Translations under genes and position numbers: made by a program
Origin: Anaerobutyricum hallii DSM 3353
Lineage (GTDB): Bacteria > Bacillota > Clostridia > Lachnospirales > Lachnospiraceae
Assembly (NCBI RefSeq): GCF_000173975.1
Contig: NZ_ACEP01000088.1
Location: 20,971-84,970 of the forward strand
DNA length: 64,000 nucleotides
Direction of reading: 5' to 3'
Notes under the pieces: model-generated
What the model was told of the DNA's origin: nothing
The model's input: the letters and a program-made list of their open reading frames with translations, nothing else
The model's database searches: none
In this document: positions 16,914 to 26,847 of the stretch, piece by piece
How positions within the stretch are numbered: position 1 is the stretch's first letter
How the letters are laid out: every line of letters begins with the position of its first letter

Positions 16914-17219
16914 ATGAATACAAGAAATATTTCCTTTTCTGAGAAAAAGGTTTCAAAGAATGCTGTAATTACATTGGTTATGGGGATTATCATTTTAATA
17001 GGTTTTGTGATTTTAACAATATTGTCTGTCGTGACCGGTGGAGGACTGAATGTTATTGGGGGATTAATTGGCTGTATCCTCATGATTCTTGCATTTTTTT
17101 GTGTTCTCTGGGGCGTAATGAGCTACGATGATGCGAAAACTAGCCAGAAATACAAAATATCAGGAATCTGCATTAATATTGTGGCGATTTTTATTGGAAT
17201 TACATTTATTATGATGTGA
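16914..17219 (+). CDS. Small three-helix membrane protein (DUF6142-like)
   Basis: A protein of 101 residues with three membrane segments, a charged N-terminus (NTRNISFSEKKVSKNA) and a short loop WGVMSYDDAKTSQKYKISG between helices 2 and 3. This resembles small membrane proteins of Lachnospiraceae filed under DUF6142, an assignment from memory and not certain. A weak AGGCCAG site precedes the ATG. It lies between the VanZ gene and the aminopeptidase-like gene, on the same strand. Confidence 0.65.
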   Translation: MNTRNISFSEKKVSKNAVITLVMGIIILIGFVILTILSVVTGGGLNVIGGLIGCILMILAFFCVLWGVMSYDDAKTSQKYKISGICINIVAIFIGITFIMM

Positions 17220-17264
17220 TGATAATTATGCAAAAGTATAGAAAGAGAGGATGATAAGACTTAT

Positions 17265-19385
17265 ATGGATTATAGAGAGTTATTTAAAGAGAGCAATAAA
17301 GAAGTAGAAGAACGTTTTTTATTAACAAGAGAAAGAATTGGAGAGATTGCTGCCGGAGAGAAAAACGGTATGAAGGAACAGGTTCACCGCTATTTTAAGA
17401 AGACTGCACAGTTTTTAGAAAAATGTGCGTCAGATTTTTTATGCATTTCTTCTGATGTGTGGAAATCCTGTTCTTTTGAGCAGATGAAGAGTGAAAATGA
17501 ATTATTCTATCAGGATATTTTACCTCAGAATTACGGAAAGTCTTTTGCGAATCCTGCATTTGCAGTACAGGAATTAGGAGAAGAGTTTGGTCGGATTCTG
17601 AGTTTTTTATATACGGAATTACGTTCTGAGAGAGCGTTTGTTTTCGAGCAAAATCTTGAAAAGATTACAATTTTAAACGAACTGTTTTTAGAGATTTACT
17701 GTATGTTTGAAGATGAGACAGTAAGTTATAAGCAGATTAAAGATACGATTTACTGGTTTCTCTATGATTATGCCGATGACTGGGCAGGTTATAGAGTAAG
17801 AGAGTTAGTTGATCCGGCACTTGATTTCGCAACTTCTATTATTATGGATTCTGATTTAGGAGATTTGCGGTATTTGTATTCTTATGGAGATTATATTTCA
17901 GAAGTAGAACTGAAAACTGCAGAATTTTTAAATGGACTTTCAGACGAAGAAATCGAGCAGATTGCAGCGACATTTACAGAAGGGTACCAGAGAGGATTTG
18001 AATTAAAGGGAGTCGATGTTTCTAAAAAAGATACAGTAAATATCCGTTATCCAATTGGATTTGAGAGAGTCATTCGTGCAGCAATCAGGCAGTTTGCAGC
18101 TATGGGATTGAAGCCGGTTATTTACAGAGAGGCATTAAATACGTTAAATAAGCGACAGAACCTCCGTATTGGATACATTTCCTCTGATCCAAATCCACAG
18201 TATGGTTATGACCACCGCTTTGATAATGCGATTTATCTCGATAAGCGTATGGTTGATCGTAAGATAAGCTGTATGAGAAAGGCATATGAGGAGTATGAAC
18301 AGGAAGCGGCAGGTTTTGCAGGACCAGCATGTTTCGAAGTGTTTGGAGAAGAACCATTTGAGCCGGTCAATAAGCCGGAAAGCTATCGCCTGAGTGAGCG
18401 TCAGCAGAGCCTTTCTGTAGAATATTCTTCTTTGTCGAATGAATTGTTAAATGAATTTATTAATCAGGAAGAAAGAAGTTTTACGATTATTGCCTATCCA
18501 GTTCCATCTATTGGAGAAAAGTTCCCGGAAATTTTTGAGGAAATCCGTAAAGTCAATACGCTGGATAATGAATTATATAAAGGCATCCAGCAAAATATTA
18601 TCAATATTCTTGACCAGGCAGAATCCGTACACATCATGGGTCGTGGAAGGAATATGACAAATCTTACCGTTGCTCTTTGTGATTTGAAAGATGCACAGAA
18701 AGAGACAAAGTTTGAAAACTGTCTTGCCGATGTAAATATTCCAGTTGGCGAAGTATTTACTTCTCCGAAATTGAAGGGGACAAACGGACTTTTACATGTG
18801 ACAGAAGTGTATTTAAATGGTCTTTGTTATAAAGATTTAAAGATTACCTTTAAAGATGGTATGGTAGATGACTATGAGTGTGCGAACTTCCCAGATAAAG
18901 AGGATGGACGTAAGTTTATCAAGGAGAATCTTTTATACAACAGAGAGACGCTTCCGATGGGAGAGTGTGCGATTGGAACGAATACAACAGCCTATGTAAT
19001 GGCTGCGAAGTATGGCATCATGGAGAAACTTCCAATTCTTATCGCAGAGAAAATGGGACCGCATATCGCTATTGGCGATACATGCTACTCTTACTGCGAG
19101 GATGTCCGTGTGTATAACCCGGATGGCAAAGAAATCGTGGCAAAAGAAAACGAATGTTCCGTCTTTCGAAAAGAAGATCCGAAGAAGGCGTATTTTAATT
19201 GTCATACGGATATTACGATTCCTTATGAGGAACTTTCAAGAATTGCAGCAGTTACTGCTCAGACTGTTGAAGTTCCAATTATGAATGATGTAGCAGAGGA
19301 ACGCGTAGAGATTCCGATTCTGTTAGATGGAAGATTTGTGTTAGAGGGTACGTTGAAGTTAAATGAGCCTTTTGAGGGAAAATAA
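17265..19385 (+). CDS. Large M29-type aminopeptidase-like protein with N-terminal extension
   Basis: A protein of 706 residues. The C-terminal half (from about residue 420) looks like the M29 thermophilic aminopeptidase fold (AmpS/AmpT/PepS). The metal-ligand blocks appear in order: Glu in NIPVGEVFTSPK (about 495), Glu in PMGECAIGTN (about 567), His in MGPHIAIGDTCYSY (about 600, with the following Tyr) and His-x-Asp in NCHTDITI (about 646). Usual M29 proteins are about 410 residues, so roughly 290 N-terminal residues are extra and helical with no motif I recognise. It sits between pyrE and pyrC; the link to pyrimidine synthesis is unclear. Confidence 0.78.
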   Translation: MDYRELFKESNKEVEERFLLTRERIGEIAAGEKNGMKEQVHRYFKKTAQFLEKCASDFLCISSDVWKSCSFEQMKSENELFYQDILPQNYGKSFANPAFAVQELGEEFGRILSFLYTELRSERAFVFEQNLEKITILNELFLEIYCMFEDETVSYKQIKDTIYWFLYDYADDWAGYRVRELVDPALDFATSIIMDSDLGDLRYLYSYGDYISEVELKTAEFLNGLSDEEIEQIAATFTEGYQRGFELKGVDVSKKDTVNIRYPIGFERVIRAAIRQFAAMGLKPVIYREALNTLNKRQNLRIGYISSDPNPQYGYDHRFDNAIYLDKRMVDRKISCMRKAYEEYEQEAAGFAGPACFEVFGEEPFEPVNKPESYRLSERQQSLSVEYSSLSNELLNEFINQEERSFTIIAYPVPSIGEKFPEIFEEIRKVNTLDNELYKGIQQNIINILDQAESVHIMGRGRNMTNLTVALCDLKDAQKETKFENCLADVNIPVGEVFTSPKLKGTNGLLHVTEVYLNGLCYKDLKITFKDGMVDDYECANFPDKEDGRKFIKENLLYNRETLPMGECAIGTNTTAYVMAAKYGIMEKLPILIAEKMGPHIAIGDTCYSYCEDVRVYNPDGKEIVAKENECSVFRKEDPKKAYFNCHTDITIPYEELSRIAAVTAQTVEVPIMNDVAEERVEIPILLDGRFVLEGTLKLNEPFEGK

Positions 19386-19533
19386 CAGATACAGTAATTA
19401 AAGTTATTAGAGTAGTTATTAAGTCGTGCTGAAAAATAATTTTAAATTATTGAAAAAAACAATCTTTGCAGGTTGCAATCAAGTAGTAGTGTGATTTTTG
19501 CAAAGATAAGTAAAAATAAAGTGAGGAGATACA

Positions 19534-20802
19534 ATGAAGTTAGTAATCAAAAATGGTCGTGTCATGGACCCGGCTTCGGGAAGAGATGAAGTGACAAATA
19601 TCTGGGTAGAAGATGAAAAAATTATTGGCTTTGGAGAACATCCAGAATGGGCAGAGGAAGCCGAGGAATTAAACGCTGAAGGATGTGTTGTTGCACCAGG
19701 GCTTGTTGATGTTCATGTCCATTTCCGTGACCCAGGCTTTACGTACAAAGAAGACTTAGAAACAGGAAGTCGTGCAGCGTCAGCTGGAGGATTTACGACT
19801 GTTGTTTGCATGGCAAATACAAAACCAATTGTAGACACACCAGAAGTCCTTCAGGATATTTTAGAGCGTACAAAGAGCCTTCCAATCCATGTAAAACAGG
19901 CCTCAGCGGTTTCAAAAAATTTTGAAGGAAAAGAATTAGTAGACTTTGATGCAATGGTAGAAGCGGGTACCTGCGGATTTACGGACGATGGAATTCCTCT
20001 GACCAATGCAGGGTTTATCAAAAAAGCGATGGAAGCGGCAGCAAGAGTCGATATGCCGATTTCACTTCATGAAGAAGACCCTACACTGAATGAAGTAAAT
20101 GGTGTGAACAAGGGAGTCATTTCTGACAAAATGGGTATTGGCGGAGCACCGGCAATCTCCGAAGATGTGATGGTTGCCAGAGATGTAATGCTTGCCCTTG
20201 AGACAGGAGCTAAAGTAGATATTCAGCACATCTCTTCCGGCCGTTCGGTTGACTTAGTTCGCCTTGCAAAGAAGAAAGGCGCGAAAGTATATGCGGAGGC
20301 AACCCCACATCATTTTACATTAACAGAAGAAGATGTGCCGAACTATGGAACGATGGCAAAGATGAACCCACCACTTCGTACCGAGTGGGATAGAACAAAG
20401 ATAATCGAGGGACTGGCAGATGGAACGATTGATATGATTGCAACTGATCATGCTCCTCATGCCATCGAAGAAAAAGAAAGGGAATTTACAAAAGCACCAA
20501 GTGGGATCGTCGGATTGGAAACTTCCCTTTCTCTTGGAATTACCAGTCTTGTAAAAAGAGGTTATCTTACAATGATGCAGCTTCTTGAAAAAATGACAGT
20601 GAACCCGGCCAGACTTTATAAATTTGACTGTGGAACTTTAGAAGAAGGAAAGGCAGCGGACATTGTAATTTTTGCACCGGATGAAGTCCGCACTGTAGAA
20701 TCTTTCGAATCGAAGGCGGAAAATTCTCCATTTCTTGGTGCACAGTTATACGGAAAAGTGAAGTATACCATCTGTGATGGTAAAGTTGTATATCGCGGCT
20801 AA
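19534..20802 (+). CDS. pyrC: Dihydroorotase
   Basis: A type I dihydroorotase of 422 residues that cyclises carbamoyl-aspartate to dihydroorotate at a zinc site. The metal motif DVHVHFRDPGFTYKEDL is intact, as are SLHEEDP, IQHISSGRSVDLV, EATPHHFTL and the catalytic IATDHAPHAIEEK. GTGAGGAGAT precedes the ATG. It is separated from pyrF by about 95 bases that contain a promoter-like element, so pyrC may end one transcription unit. Confidence 0.97.
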   Translation: MKLVIKNGRVMDPASGRDEVTNIWVEDEKIIGFGEHPEWAEEAEELNAEGCVVAPGLVDVHVHFRDPGFTYKEDLETGSRAASAGGFTTVVCMANTKPIVDTPEVLQDILERTKSLPIHVKQASAVSKNFEGKELVDFDAMVEAGTCGFTDDGIPLTNAGFIKKAMEAAARVDMPISLHEEDPTLNEVNGVNKGVISDKMGIGGAPAISEDVMVARDVMLALETGAKVDIQHISSGRSVDLVRLAKKKGAKVYAEATPHHFTLTEEDVPNYGTMAKMNPPLRTEWDRTKIIEGLADGTIDMIATDHAPHAIEEKEREFTKAPSGIVGLETSLSLGITSLVKRGYLTMMQLLEKMTVNPARLYKFDCGTLEEGKAADIVIFAPDEVRTVESFESKAENSPFLGAQLYGKVKYTICDGKVVYRG

Positions 20803-20835
20803 CAATAATCGTGTCGTTTTTTGGCATATCGTGAG

Positions 20836-20864
20836 TGTACATCTGAAAAAATTTATGCTAGAAT
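20836..20864 (+). promoter_or_regulatory. Promoter before pyrF-purEMN
   Basis: TGTACA (20836-20841), 17-base spacer and TAGAAT (20859-20864) with an extended TG at 20856-20857. It is close to consensus and about 33 bases before the pyrF start. Confidence 0.6.
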
Positions 20865-20897
20865 GAAAAAGATATCAGTACAATTCTGGAGGAAGTT

Positions 20898-21824
20898 ATG
20901 ATTAATCAGTTAGTAAAAGGAATCAAAGAAAAAGACGCACCTATCGTTGTTGGTCTTGACCCAATGCTTTCTTATGTGCCAGAGCATCTTGTAAAGGATG
21001 CATTTGCTGCATACGGAGAGACATTAGAAGGTGCCTGCGAAGCAATCTGGCAGTTCAATAAGGGCATTATTGATGCAACTTATGACCTGATTCCGGCAGT
21101 GAAGCCACAGGTTGCTATGTATGAGCAGTTTGGTGTTGAGGGAATGAAAGCCTTCAAAAAGACTTGTGACTATGCGAAGAGCAAAGGTCTTGTTATCATC
21201 GGAGATATCAAGAGAGGAGACATTGGTTCTACTTCTGAAGCCTATGCGATTGGTCATGTTGGAACTGTAAAGATTGGCGAGCATATATACTCCCCATTTA
21301 CAGAAGACTTTGTAACCGTAAACCCATATCTCGGTTCTGACGGAGTAAAGCCTTTCTTAAAAGTATGTAAAGAGAATAATAAGGGTGCATTTATCCTTGT
21401 AAAGACATCCAATCCATCCAGCGGAGAATTCCAGGATAGAGAGATTGATGGAAAGCCTCTTTACGAGATTGTTGCCGAGAAGGTAGCAGAATGGGGCAAA
21501 GAAGTGATGGGTGAAGATTACAGTTACGTTGGAGCAGTAGTTGGAGCAACATATCCAGAGATGGGAGCAGCCCTTCGTAAGATTATGCCAAAGAACTATA
21601 TCCTTGTACCAGGATATGGTGCACAGGGTGGAAAAGGTAAGGACTTAGCACCATTCTTTAATGAAGACGGACTTGGAGCTATCGTAAACTCCAGCCGTGG
21701 AATTATCTGTGCTTACCAGAAAGACCCTTATAAAGAAAAGTTTAGTCCAGTGGACTATGCAGATGCCAGCCGCCAGGCAGTCCTTGATATGAAGGAAGAT
21801 TTAAAGAACGCTTTTGTAAAATAA
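20898..21824 (+). CDS. pyrF: Orotidine-5'-phosphate decarboxylase
   Basis: A protein of 308 residues, the longer type 2 PyrF found in Clostridia. It decarboxylates OMP to UMP. The catalytic Lys-Asp array is in IIGDIKRGDIGSTSEAY; GLDPMLSYVP near the start and VPGYGAQGGKGKDL in the C-terminal phosphate site are typical. GGAGGAAGTT precedes the ATG. It begins a tight run with purE (29-base gap), coupling the last step of UMP synthesis with purine genes. Confidence 0.96.
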   Translation: MINQLVKGIKEKDAPIVVGLDPMLSYVPEHLVKDAFAAYGETLEGACEAIWQFNKGIIDATYDLIPAVKPQVAMYEQFGVEGMKAFKKTCDYAKSKGLVIIGDIKRGDIGSTSEAYAIGHVGTVKIGEHIYSPFTEDFVTVNPYLGSDGVKPFLKVCKENNKGAFILVKTSNPSSGEFQDREIDGKPLYEIVAEKVAEWGKEVMGEDYSYVGAVVGATYPEMGAALRKIMPKNYILVPGYGAQGGKGKDLAPFFNEDGLGAIVNSSRGIICAYQKDPYKEKFSPVDYADASRQAVLDMKEDLKNAFVK

Positions 21825-21853
21825 GTAAAATCATTATAAAGGAGAGCAGAACA

Positions 21854-22366
21854 ATGGCTAAAGTAGGTATTGTAATGGGCAGCGATTCAGATATGCCAAT
21901 CATGGCAAAAGCTGCCGATGTACTCAAGGAACTTGGAATCGACTTTGATATGACAATCATCTCTGCACACAGAGAGCCAGAAGAATTTTTCGCTTACGCA
22001 AAAGGTGCAGAAGAAAAAGGTTACAAAGTAATTATCGCTGGAGCTGGAAAGGCAGCACATCTTCCAGGAATGTGTGCCGCAATCTTCCCAATGCCAGTTA
22101 TTGGTATTCCAATGAAGACATCTGATTTAGGTGGTGTAGATTCTTTGTACTCCATCGTACAGATGCCAACAGGCATTCCAGTAGCAACTGTGGCAATTAA
22201 CGGTGCAGCCAATGCCGGAATCCTTGCAGCAAAGATGCTTGCAACATCCGATCCCGAACTGTTAGAAAGATTAAAAGCTTACTCTGAAAAGTTAAAGAAT
22301 CAGGTAGTAGCAAAAGCCGATAAGCTTGAAGAGATTGGATACGAAGAGTATTTAAAGCAGATGTAG
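21854..22366 (+). CDS. purE: N5-carboxyaminoimidazole ribonucleotide mutase
   Basis: A class I PurE of 170 residues. Conserved blocks: VGIVMGSDSDMPIM, ISAHREPEEFFAYA with the catalytic His, IIAGAGKAAHLPGM, PVIGIPM and NGAANAGILAAKML. It rearranges N5-CAIR to CAIR and normally works with PurK; purK is not in the window. AAGGAGAGCAGAAC precedes the ATG. It is co-directional with pyrF and purM. Confidence 0.97.
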   Translation: MAKVGIVMGSDSDMPIMAKAADVLKELGIDFDMTIISAHREPEEFFAYAKGAEEKGYKVIIAGAGKAAHLPGMCAAIFPMPVIGIPMKTSDLGGVDSLYSIVQMPTGIPVATVAINGAANAGILAAKMLATSDPELLERLKAYSEKLKNQVVAKADKLEEIGYEEYLKQM

Positions 22367-22459
22367 TATTCGATAAAGGGAAGGAAAGCTATTCGTTGGC
22401 GGGGAATTATAATAATTAGTAATAAAAAATATATACAGGATAAAAGAAAGGAGTCTGTC

Positions 22460-23485
22460 ATGGACTATAAGAACGCCGGAGTTGATATTGAAGCTGGATA
22501 CAAATCAGTAGAATTAATGAAGAAGTATGTGCAGGGAACAATGCGACCAGAGGTACTTACAAACCTCGGTGGATTTTCTGGAGCATTTTCTTTAAAGAAG
22601 TTTATGACAATGGAGAATCCTACACTGGTTTCTGGTACAGATGGTGTTGGAACAAAGTTAAAAGTTGCTTTCCTTATGGACAAACATGATACAGTAGGTA
22701 TCGACTGTGTTGCCATGTGTGTGAACGATATTGCGTGTGCAGGCGGAGAACCATTATTCTTCCTTGACTATATTGCATGTGGCAAAAACTTTCCGGAAAA
22801 GATTGCTTCCATCGTAAGCGGTGTTGCAGAAGGATGTAAGCAGTCCGAAGCTGCTCTGATTGGCGGAGAGACAGCGGAAATGCCTGGATTTTATCCGGAA
22901 GATGAGTACGATCTTGCTGGATTTGCAGTAGGAATCGTTGACGAAAAAGACCTGATTACAGGTAAAGATATTAAGGCAGGAGATGTCCTTGTGGGAATTG
23001 CTTCCTCTGGAATTCACAGTAATGGATACTCTCTTGTTCGTAAAGTATTCCCTATGGAAAAAGAAGCATTAAACGAATACAGAGAAGAACTCGGAAAAAC
23101 ATTAGGAGAAGCTCTCATCACTCCAACAAAGATTTATGTAAAAGCGTTAAAAGCAGTAAAAGAAGCTGGAATCACAATCAAGGGATGCAGTCATATCACA
23201 GGTGGCGGATTCTACGAAAATATTCCTAGAATGCTTCCAGAAGGTGCTCGTGCTGTTGTAAAGAAAGACAGCTACGAAGTACCAGCTATTTTCCGTCTCC
23301 TTGCAAAAGAAGGCAATATTGCAGAAGAAATGATGTACAATACATACAACATGGGTATCGGTATGATGCTCGCACTTGATCCAAAAGATGCAGAGAAAGC
23401 AATTGAGGCATTGAAAGCTGTTGGTGAAGAAGCTTACGTTGTTGGCTCTGTTGAAGCAGGAGAAAAGGGAGTAACATTATGCTAA
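22460..23485 (+). CDS. purM: Phosphoribosylformylglycinamidine cyclo-ligase (AIR synthetase)
   Basis: A protein of 341 residues, ATP-dependent, closing the imidazole ring to give AIR. Motifs: [70 protein letters not shown] and [28 protein letters not shown] precedes the ATG. It overlaps purN by seven bases, indicating translational coupling. Confidence 0.97.
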   Translation: MDYKNAGVDIEAGYKSVELMKKYVQGTMRPEVLTNLGGFSGAFSLKKFMTMENPTLVSGTDGVGTKLKVAFLMDKHDTVGIDCVAMCVNDIACAGGEPLFFLDYIACGKNFPEKIASIVSGVAEGCKQSEAALIGGETAEMPGFYPEDEYDLAGFAVGIVDEKDLITGKDIKAGDVLVGIASSGIHSNGYSLVRKVFPMEKEALNEYREELGKTLGEALITPTKIYVKALKAVKEAGITIKGCSHITGGGFYENIPRMLPEGARAVVKKDSYEVPAIFRLLAKEGNIAEEMMYNTYNMGIGMMLALDPKDAEKAIEALKAVGEEAYVVGSVEAGEKGVTLC

Positions 23486-24105
23486 AAGTTGCAGTTTTAG
23501 TATCTGGAGGCGGTACGAATCTGCAGGCAATTCTTGATGCGGTAGACAGTGGAAAGATTACCAATACAGAAATTCGTGTCGTAATCAGTAACAATGAAGG
23601 TGCTTACGCATTAGAACGTGCAAAGAACTATGGGACGGAAGCACTGCTTCTGTCTCCAAAGAGCTTTGAGACAAGAGAAGAGTTTAACCAGAAACTCTTA
23701 GAGGCCTTAAAAGAAAGAGACATTGATCTTGTTGTTCTTGCTGGTTATCTTGTCGTTGTACCTCCATGTGTTATCAAAGAATATGAGAACCGGATCATTA
23801 ATATCCACCCATCCTTAATTCCATCCTTTTGTGGAAAAGGCTGTTATGGTCTTCATGTTCACGAAAAAGCATTGGCACGCGGCGTAAAAGTATCTGGTGC
23901 AACCGTTCATTTTGTAGATGAGGGAACCGATACCGGTCCAATCATTATGCAAAAGCCTGTTATGGTAGAACAGGGAGATACACCGGAAGTATTACAGCGC
24001 CGCATCATGGAACAGGCAGAATGGAACATCCTACCAGAAACAATCAATCTGATTGCGAATGGAAAGGTACATGTAGACGGCAGAGTTGTTACAATTGATA
24101 AATAG
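23479..24105 (+). CDS. purN: Phosphoribosylglycinamide formyltransferase
   Basis: A protein of 208 residues transferring a formyl group from 10-formyl-THF to [16 protein letters not shown] at the substrate site, the catalytic Asn-His-Asp set in [10 protein letters not shown] and [13 protein letters not shown]. The loop after HPSLIP reads SFCGKGCYG, a cysteine-containing variant of the usual PGxHG, as in other clostridial PurN. It is coupled to purM. A gap of about 120 bases separates it from purD. Confidence 0.95.
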   Translation: MLKVAVLVSGGGTNLQAILDAVDSGKITNTEIRVVISNNEGAYALERAKNYGTEALLLSPKSFETREEFNQKLLEALKERDIDLVVLAGYLVVVPPCVIKEYENRIINIHPSLIPSFCGKGCYGLHVHEKALARGVKVSGATVHFVDEGTDTGPIIMQKPVMVEQGDTPEVLQRRIMEQAEWNILPETINLIANGKVHVDGRVVTIDK

Positions 24106-24228
24106 TAATATTTTCAAAATAGAATATAACGGAAGAGACGTAGTGAATTTTCAAAACTAACAATTGTTTTAAGAACAGATATGTTGAGAATTTTGAGAGT
24201 ATATTGTACATAAAATGGAGGAAGTCCG

Positions 24229-25506
24229 ATGAAAGTATTAATCGTAGGCAGCGGCGGAAGAGAACACGCAATCGCATGGGCAGTTTCTAAAAGTGCAAAG
24301 GCAGATAAGATTTACTGTGCACCGGGTAATGCAGGAATTGAAGAATATGCAGAATGCGTGAACATCGGAGCTATGGAATTTGACAAACTGGTTGCATTTG
24401 CAAAAGAAAAAGAAATCGACCTCACAATTATCGGTATGGATGACCCATTAGTAGGCGGTGTTGTAGATGCCTTTGAGGCAGAAGGACTTCGCGTATTTGG
24501 TCCAAGAAAGAATGCGGCAATCATCGAAGGTTCCAAAGCATTTTCTAAAGATTTAATGAAAAAATACAACATTCCAACAGCAGAATATGAGAACTTTGAT
24601 TCTGACGAAGCAGCACTTGCTTACCTTGAAACTGCAAAGTTCCCAATTGTATTAAAAGCAGACGGTCTGGCACTTGGAAAGGGTGTATTAATCTGTAATA
24701 CATTAGAAGAGGCTAAAGATGGTGTAAAGACCATCATGGAAGATAAGAAGTTCGGCGATGCCGGAAACCGTATGGTTATCGAAGAATTCATGACAGGACG
24801 CGAAGTTTCAGTCCTCGCTTTCTGCGATGGAAAGACCATCAAGTGCATGACAAGCGCACAGGATCACAAACGCGCCAAAGACGGTGATCAGGGCTTAAAC
24901 ACGGGTGGAATGGGAACATTTTCTCCAAGTCCCTTCTACACAAAAGAAGTAGAAGAATTCTGTGAGAAATACATTTACCAGCCAACGATGGATGCGATGG
25001 CTGCAGAAGGAAGACCATTTGTCGGTATCCTCTTTACAGGTCTGATGCTCACAGAAGACGGTCCGAAAGTACTCGAATACAATGCTCGTTTCGGTGATCC
25101 AGAAGCACAGGTTGTTCTTCCTCGTATGACAAATGACATCATCGATGTTATGGAAGCCTGCATTGATGGCCGCTTAGATGAAATCGACCTTCAGTTTGAA
25201 GATAACGCAGCTGTTTGTGTTGTTCTTGCTTCTGATGGATATCCAGTATCCTACAAAAAAGGATATGTTATTAACGGACTTGATGAATTCAAGAAACATG
25301 ACGGATATTACTGCTTCCACGCAGGAACAAAACGTACAGATGAAGGCATCGTTACAAACGGCGGACGAGTACTCGGTGTAACAGCCAAAGGTTCTGATTT
25401 AAAAGAAGCAAGAAAGAATGCTTACGCAGCAACTGAGTGGGTAACTTTCGAGAATAAATATATGCGTCATGATATTGGAAAAGCGATTGACGATGTAGAA
25501 GCATAA
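24229..25506 (+). CDS. purD: Phosphoribosylamine-glycine ligase
   Basis: A protein of 425 residues of ATP-grasp type joining phosphoribosylamine and glycine. N-terminal VLIVGSGGREHAIAWAV, the ATP-grasp core FPIVLKADGLALGKGV and GREVSVLAFCDG, then QDHKRAKDGDQGLNTGGMG and EYNARFGDPEAQVVLPRM. TGGAGGAAG precedes the ATG. It is the last purine gene here; purF, purL, purH and others must lie elsewhere. Confidence 0.97.
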   Translation: MKVLIVGSGGREHAIAWAVSKSAKADKIYCAPGNAGIEEYAECVNIGAMEFDKLVAFAKEKEIDLTIIGMDDPLVGGVVDAFEAEGLRVFGPRKNAAIIEGSKAFSKDLMKKYNIPTAEYENFDSDEAALAYLETAKFPIVLKADGLALGKGVLICNTLEEAKDGVKTIMEDKKFGDAGNRMVIEEFMTGREVSVLAFCDGKTIKCMTSAQDHKRAKDGDQGLNTGGMGTFSPSPFYTKEVEEFCEKYIYQPTMDAMAAEGRPFVGILFTGLMLTEDGPKVLEYNARFGDPEAQVVLPRMTNDIIDVMEACIDGRLDEIDLQFEDNAAVCVVLASDGYPVSYKKGYVINGLDEFKKHDGYYCFHAGTKRTDEGIVTNGGRVLGVTAKGSDLKEARKNAYAATEWVTFENKYMRHDIGKAIDDVEA

Positions 25507-25572
25507 AAATATGCGTAGTAACAGAGACTGCAGGGCGAAAGCTGGCAGTCTCTGTCGTTGTTGGGGGAAAGT

Positions 25573-26274
25573 ATGAACTTTAAACAGGGAATCAGAGACG
25601 GAATCCCCATCGGACTCGGCTATGCCGCCGTTTCCTTCGCATTCGGGATTCTCGCAGTAGACAAAGACTTAACTGTCAGTGAGGCAGTATTAATCTCACT
25701 TACAAACCTGACCTCTGCCGGTCAGTTTGCAGGACTTACAATTATAGCAGAACTTGGAACATTAGTTGAGATGGCTTTGTCCCAGTTCATCATCAACTTA
25801 AGATATATGCTGATGGCAATTTCATTATCGCAGAAAGTCGATGACGACTTCAAAGGAATCTGGCGCTGGATTCTCGGCTTTGCCATCACCGATGAAATCT
25901 TTGCCGTAGCCATACAGAATCCGGGCAAAATTAAACGAAACTATTTTATGGGACTTACCATTATTCCAATCATTGGATGGACACTCGGAACATTAGGCGG
26001 TGCTTTACTTGGAAACATTTTGCCTGCCATTATCACAAACGCATTAGGCGTTGCACTTTACGGAATGTTTATCGCTGTTGTCGTACCAAAAGCAAGAGAT
26101 GACAGCCATGTGTTTGTAGCAGTATGCATTGCCGTCGCAATCAGCGTAGCCTTAAAATACATCCCGGTATTTGCAGACCTCTCCGGTGGTTTTGCAATCA
26201 TTATCTGTACCGTAGTCGCATCCCTCATTGCGGCTGTATTATTCCCAGTGGAGGTGAGCGAAGATGAGTTTTAA
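25573..26274 (+). CDS. azlC: AzlC family branched-chain amino acid exporter subunit
   Basis: A protein of 233 residues with about seven membrane segments and the AzlC blocks GIPIGLGYAAVSFAFG, SLTNLTSAGQFAGL, QFIINLRYMLMA and FAITDEIFAVA. With AzlD it forms a two-component exporter of branched-chain amino acids or related compounds. I chose ATG 25573 (GGGGGAAAG just before). It overlaps azlD by 11 bases. Confidence 0.93.
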   Translation: MNFKQGIRDGIPIGLGYAAVSFAFGILAVDKDLTVSEAVLISLTNLTSAGQFAGLTIIAELGTLVEMALSQFIINLRYMLMAISLSQKVDDDFKGIWRWILGFAITDEIFAVAIQNPGKIKRNYFMGLTIIPIIGWTLGTLGGALLGNILPAIITNALGVALYGMFIAVVVPKARDDSHVFVAVCIAVAISVALKYIPVFADLSGGFAIIICTVVASLIAAVLFPVEVSEDEF

Positions 26275-26581
26275 AATATTTTTACCATACCTGTTAGTAA
26301 TGGCAATCGTCACTTATTTAATAAGAGCGATTCCACTTGTACTTGTAAAACATAAAATAAAAAATAAATTCTTTAACTCCTTCCTCTACTACATCCCGTA
26401 TACGGTATTAGCTGCGATGACAATTCCGGCAATTTTTACTGCGACAGGAAACCTTATCTCTGCTATTGCAGGACTGGCGGTTGCTATTGTGCTTGCTTAT
26501 CAGAGAAAGAGCCTGATAGTGGTAGCGGTAGGAGCCTGTGCAGCAGTGTTTATTATAGAAGGAATCATAACCTTGATTTAA
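26264..26581 (+). CDS. azlD: AzlD family branched-chain amino acid exporter subunit
   Basis: A protein of 105 residues with three to four membrane segments: YLLVMAIVTYLIRAIPLVLV at the N-terminus, FFNSFLYYIPYTVLAAMTIPAIF, and two C-terminal helices. This is the small partner of AzlC. GAGGTGAGCGAAG inside azlC provides the ribosome site. It is followed by a palindromic element that may serve as terminator. Confidence 0.92.
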   Translation: MSFKIFLPYLLVMAIVTYLIRAIPLVLVKHKIKNKFFNSFLYYIPYTVLAAMTIPAIFTATGNLISAIAGLAVAIVLAYQRKSLIVVAVGACAAVFIIEGIITLI

Positions 26582-26588
26582 ATCCTGA

Positions 26589-26663
26589 TTTGCCGCAGGC
26601 AAAATAGACGCCCTCTGGGAATGAAATGTCTCTCTTTGGGAGCGTCTCATTGCCTGCGGCAAA
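26589..26663. repeat. TTTGCCGCAGGCAAA inverted-repeat element, full copy
   Basis: TTTGCCGCAGGCAA (26589-26602) and its complement (26650-26663) are the outer arms; inside, AGACGC (26606-26611) matches GCGTCT (26642-26647), then CCCTC/GGGAG-like steps. Each arm end is itself a TTTGCC-NNN-GGCAAA dyad. Single arms of the same sequence occur at 36915-36947 and 56671-56700. Confidence 0.7.
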
Positions 26664-26847
26664 CTAGAATTTACAAAAAAAGACTTACATATTTTCTAAA
26701 GGCGTAGTATAATACAATGTTGTATCTGATAGTGGAGGTTGCAGACAATGTTTTGTGGCATCTGCTATTTATTTTTATAACAATTTTTACGACAGTGATT
26801 TTAACTGAAATTACATTTGAGAATATCCAAAAAGTTAGATTTATATT

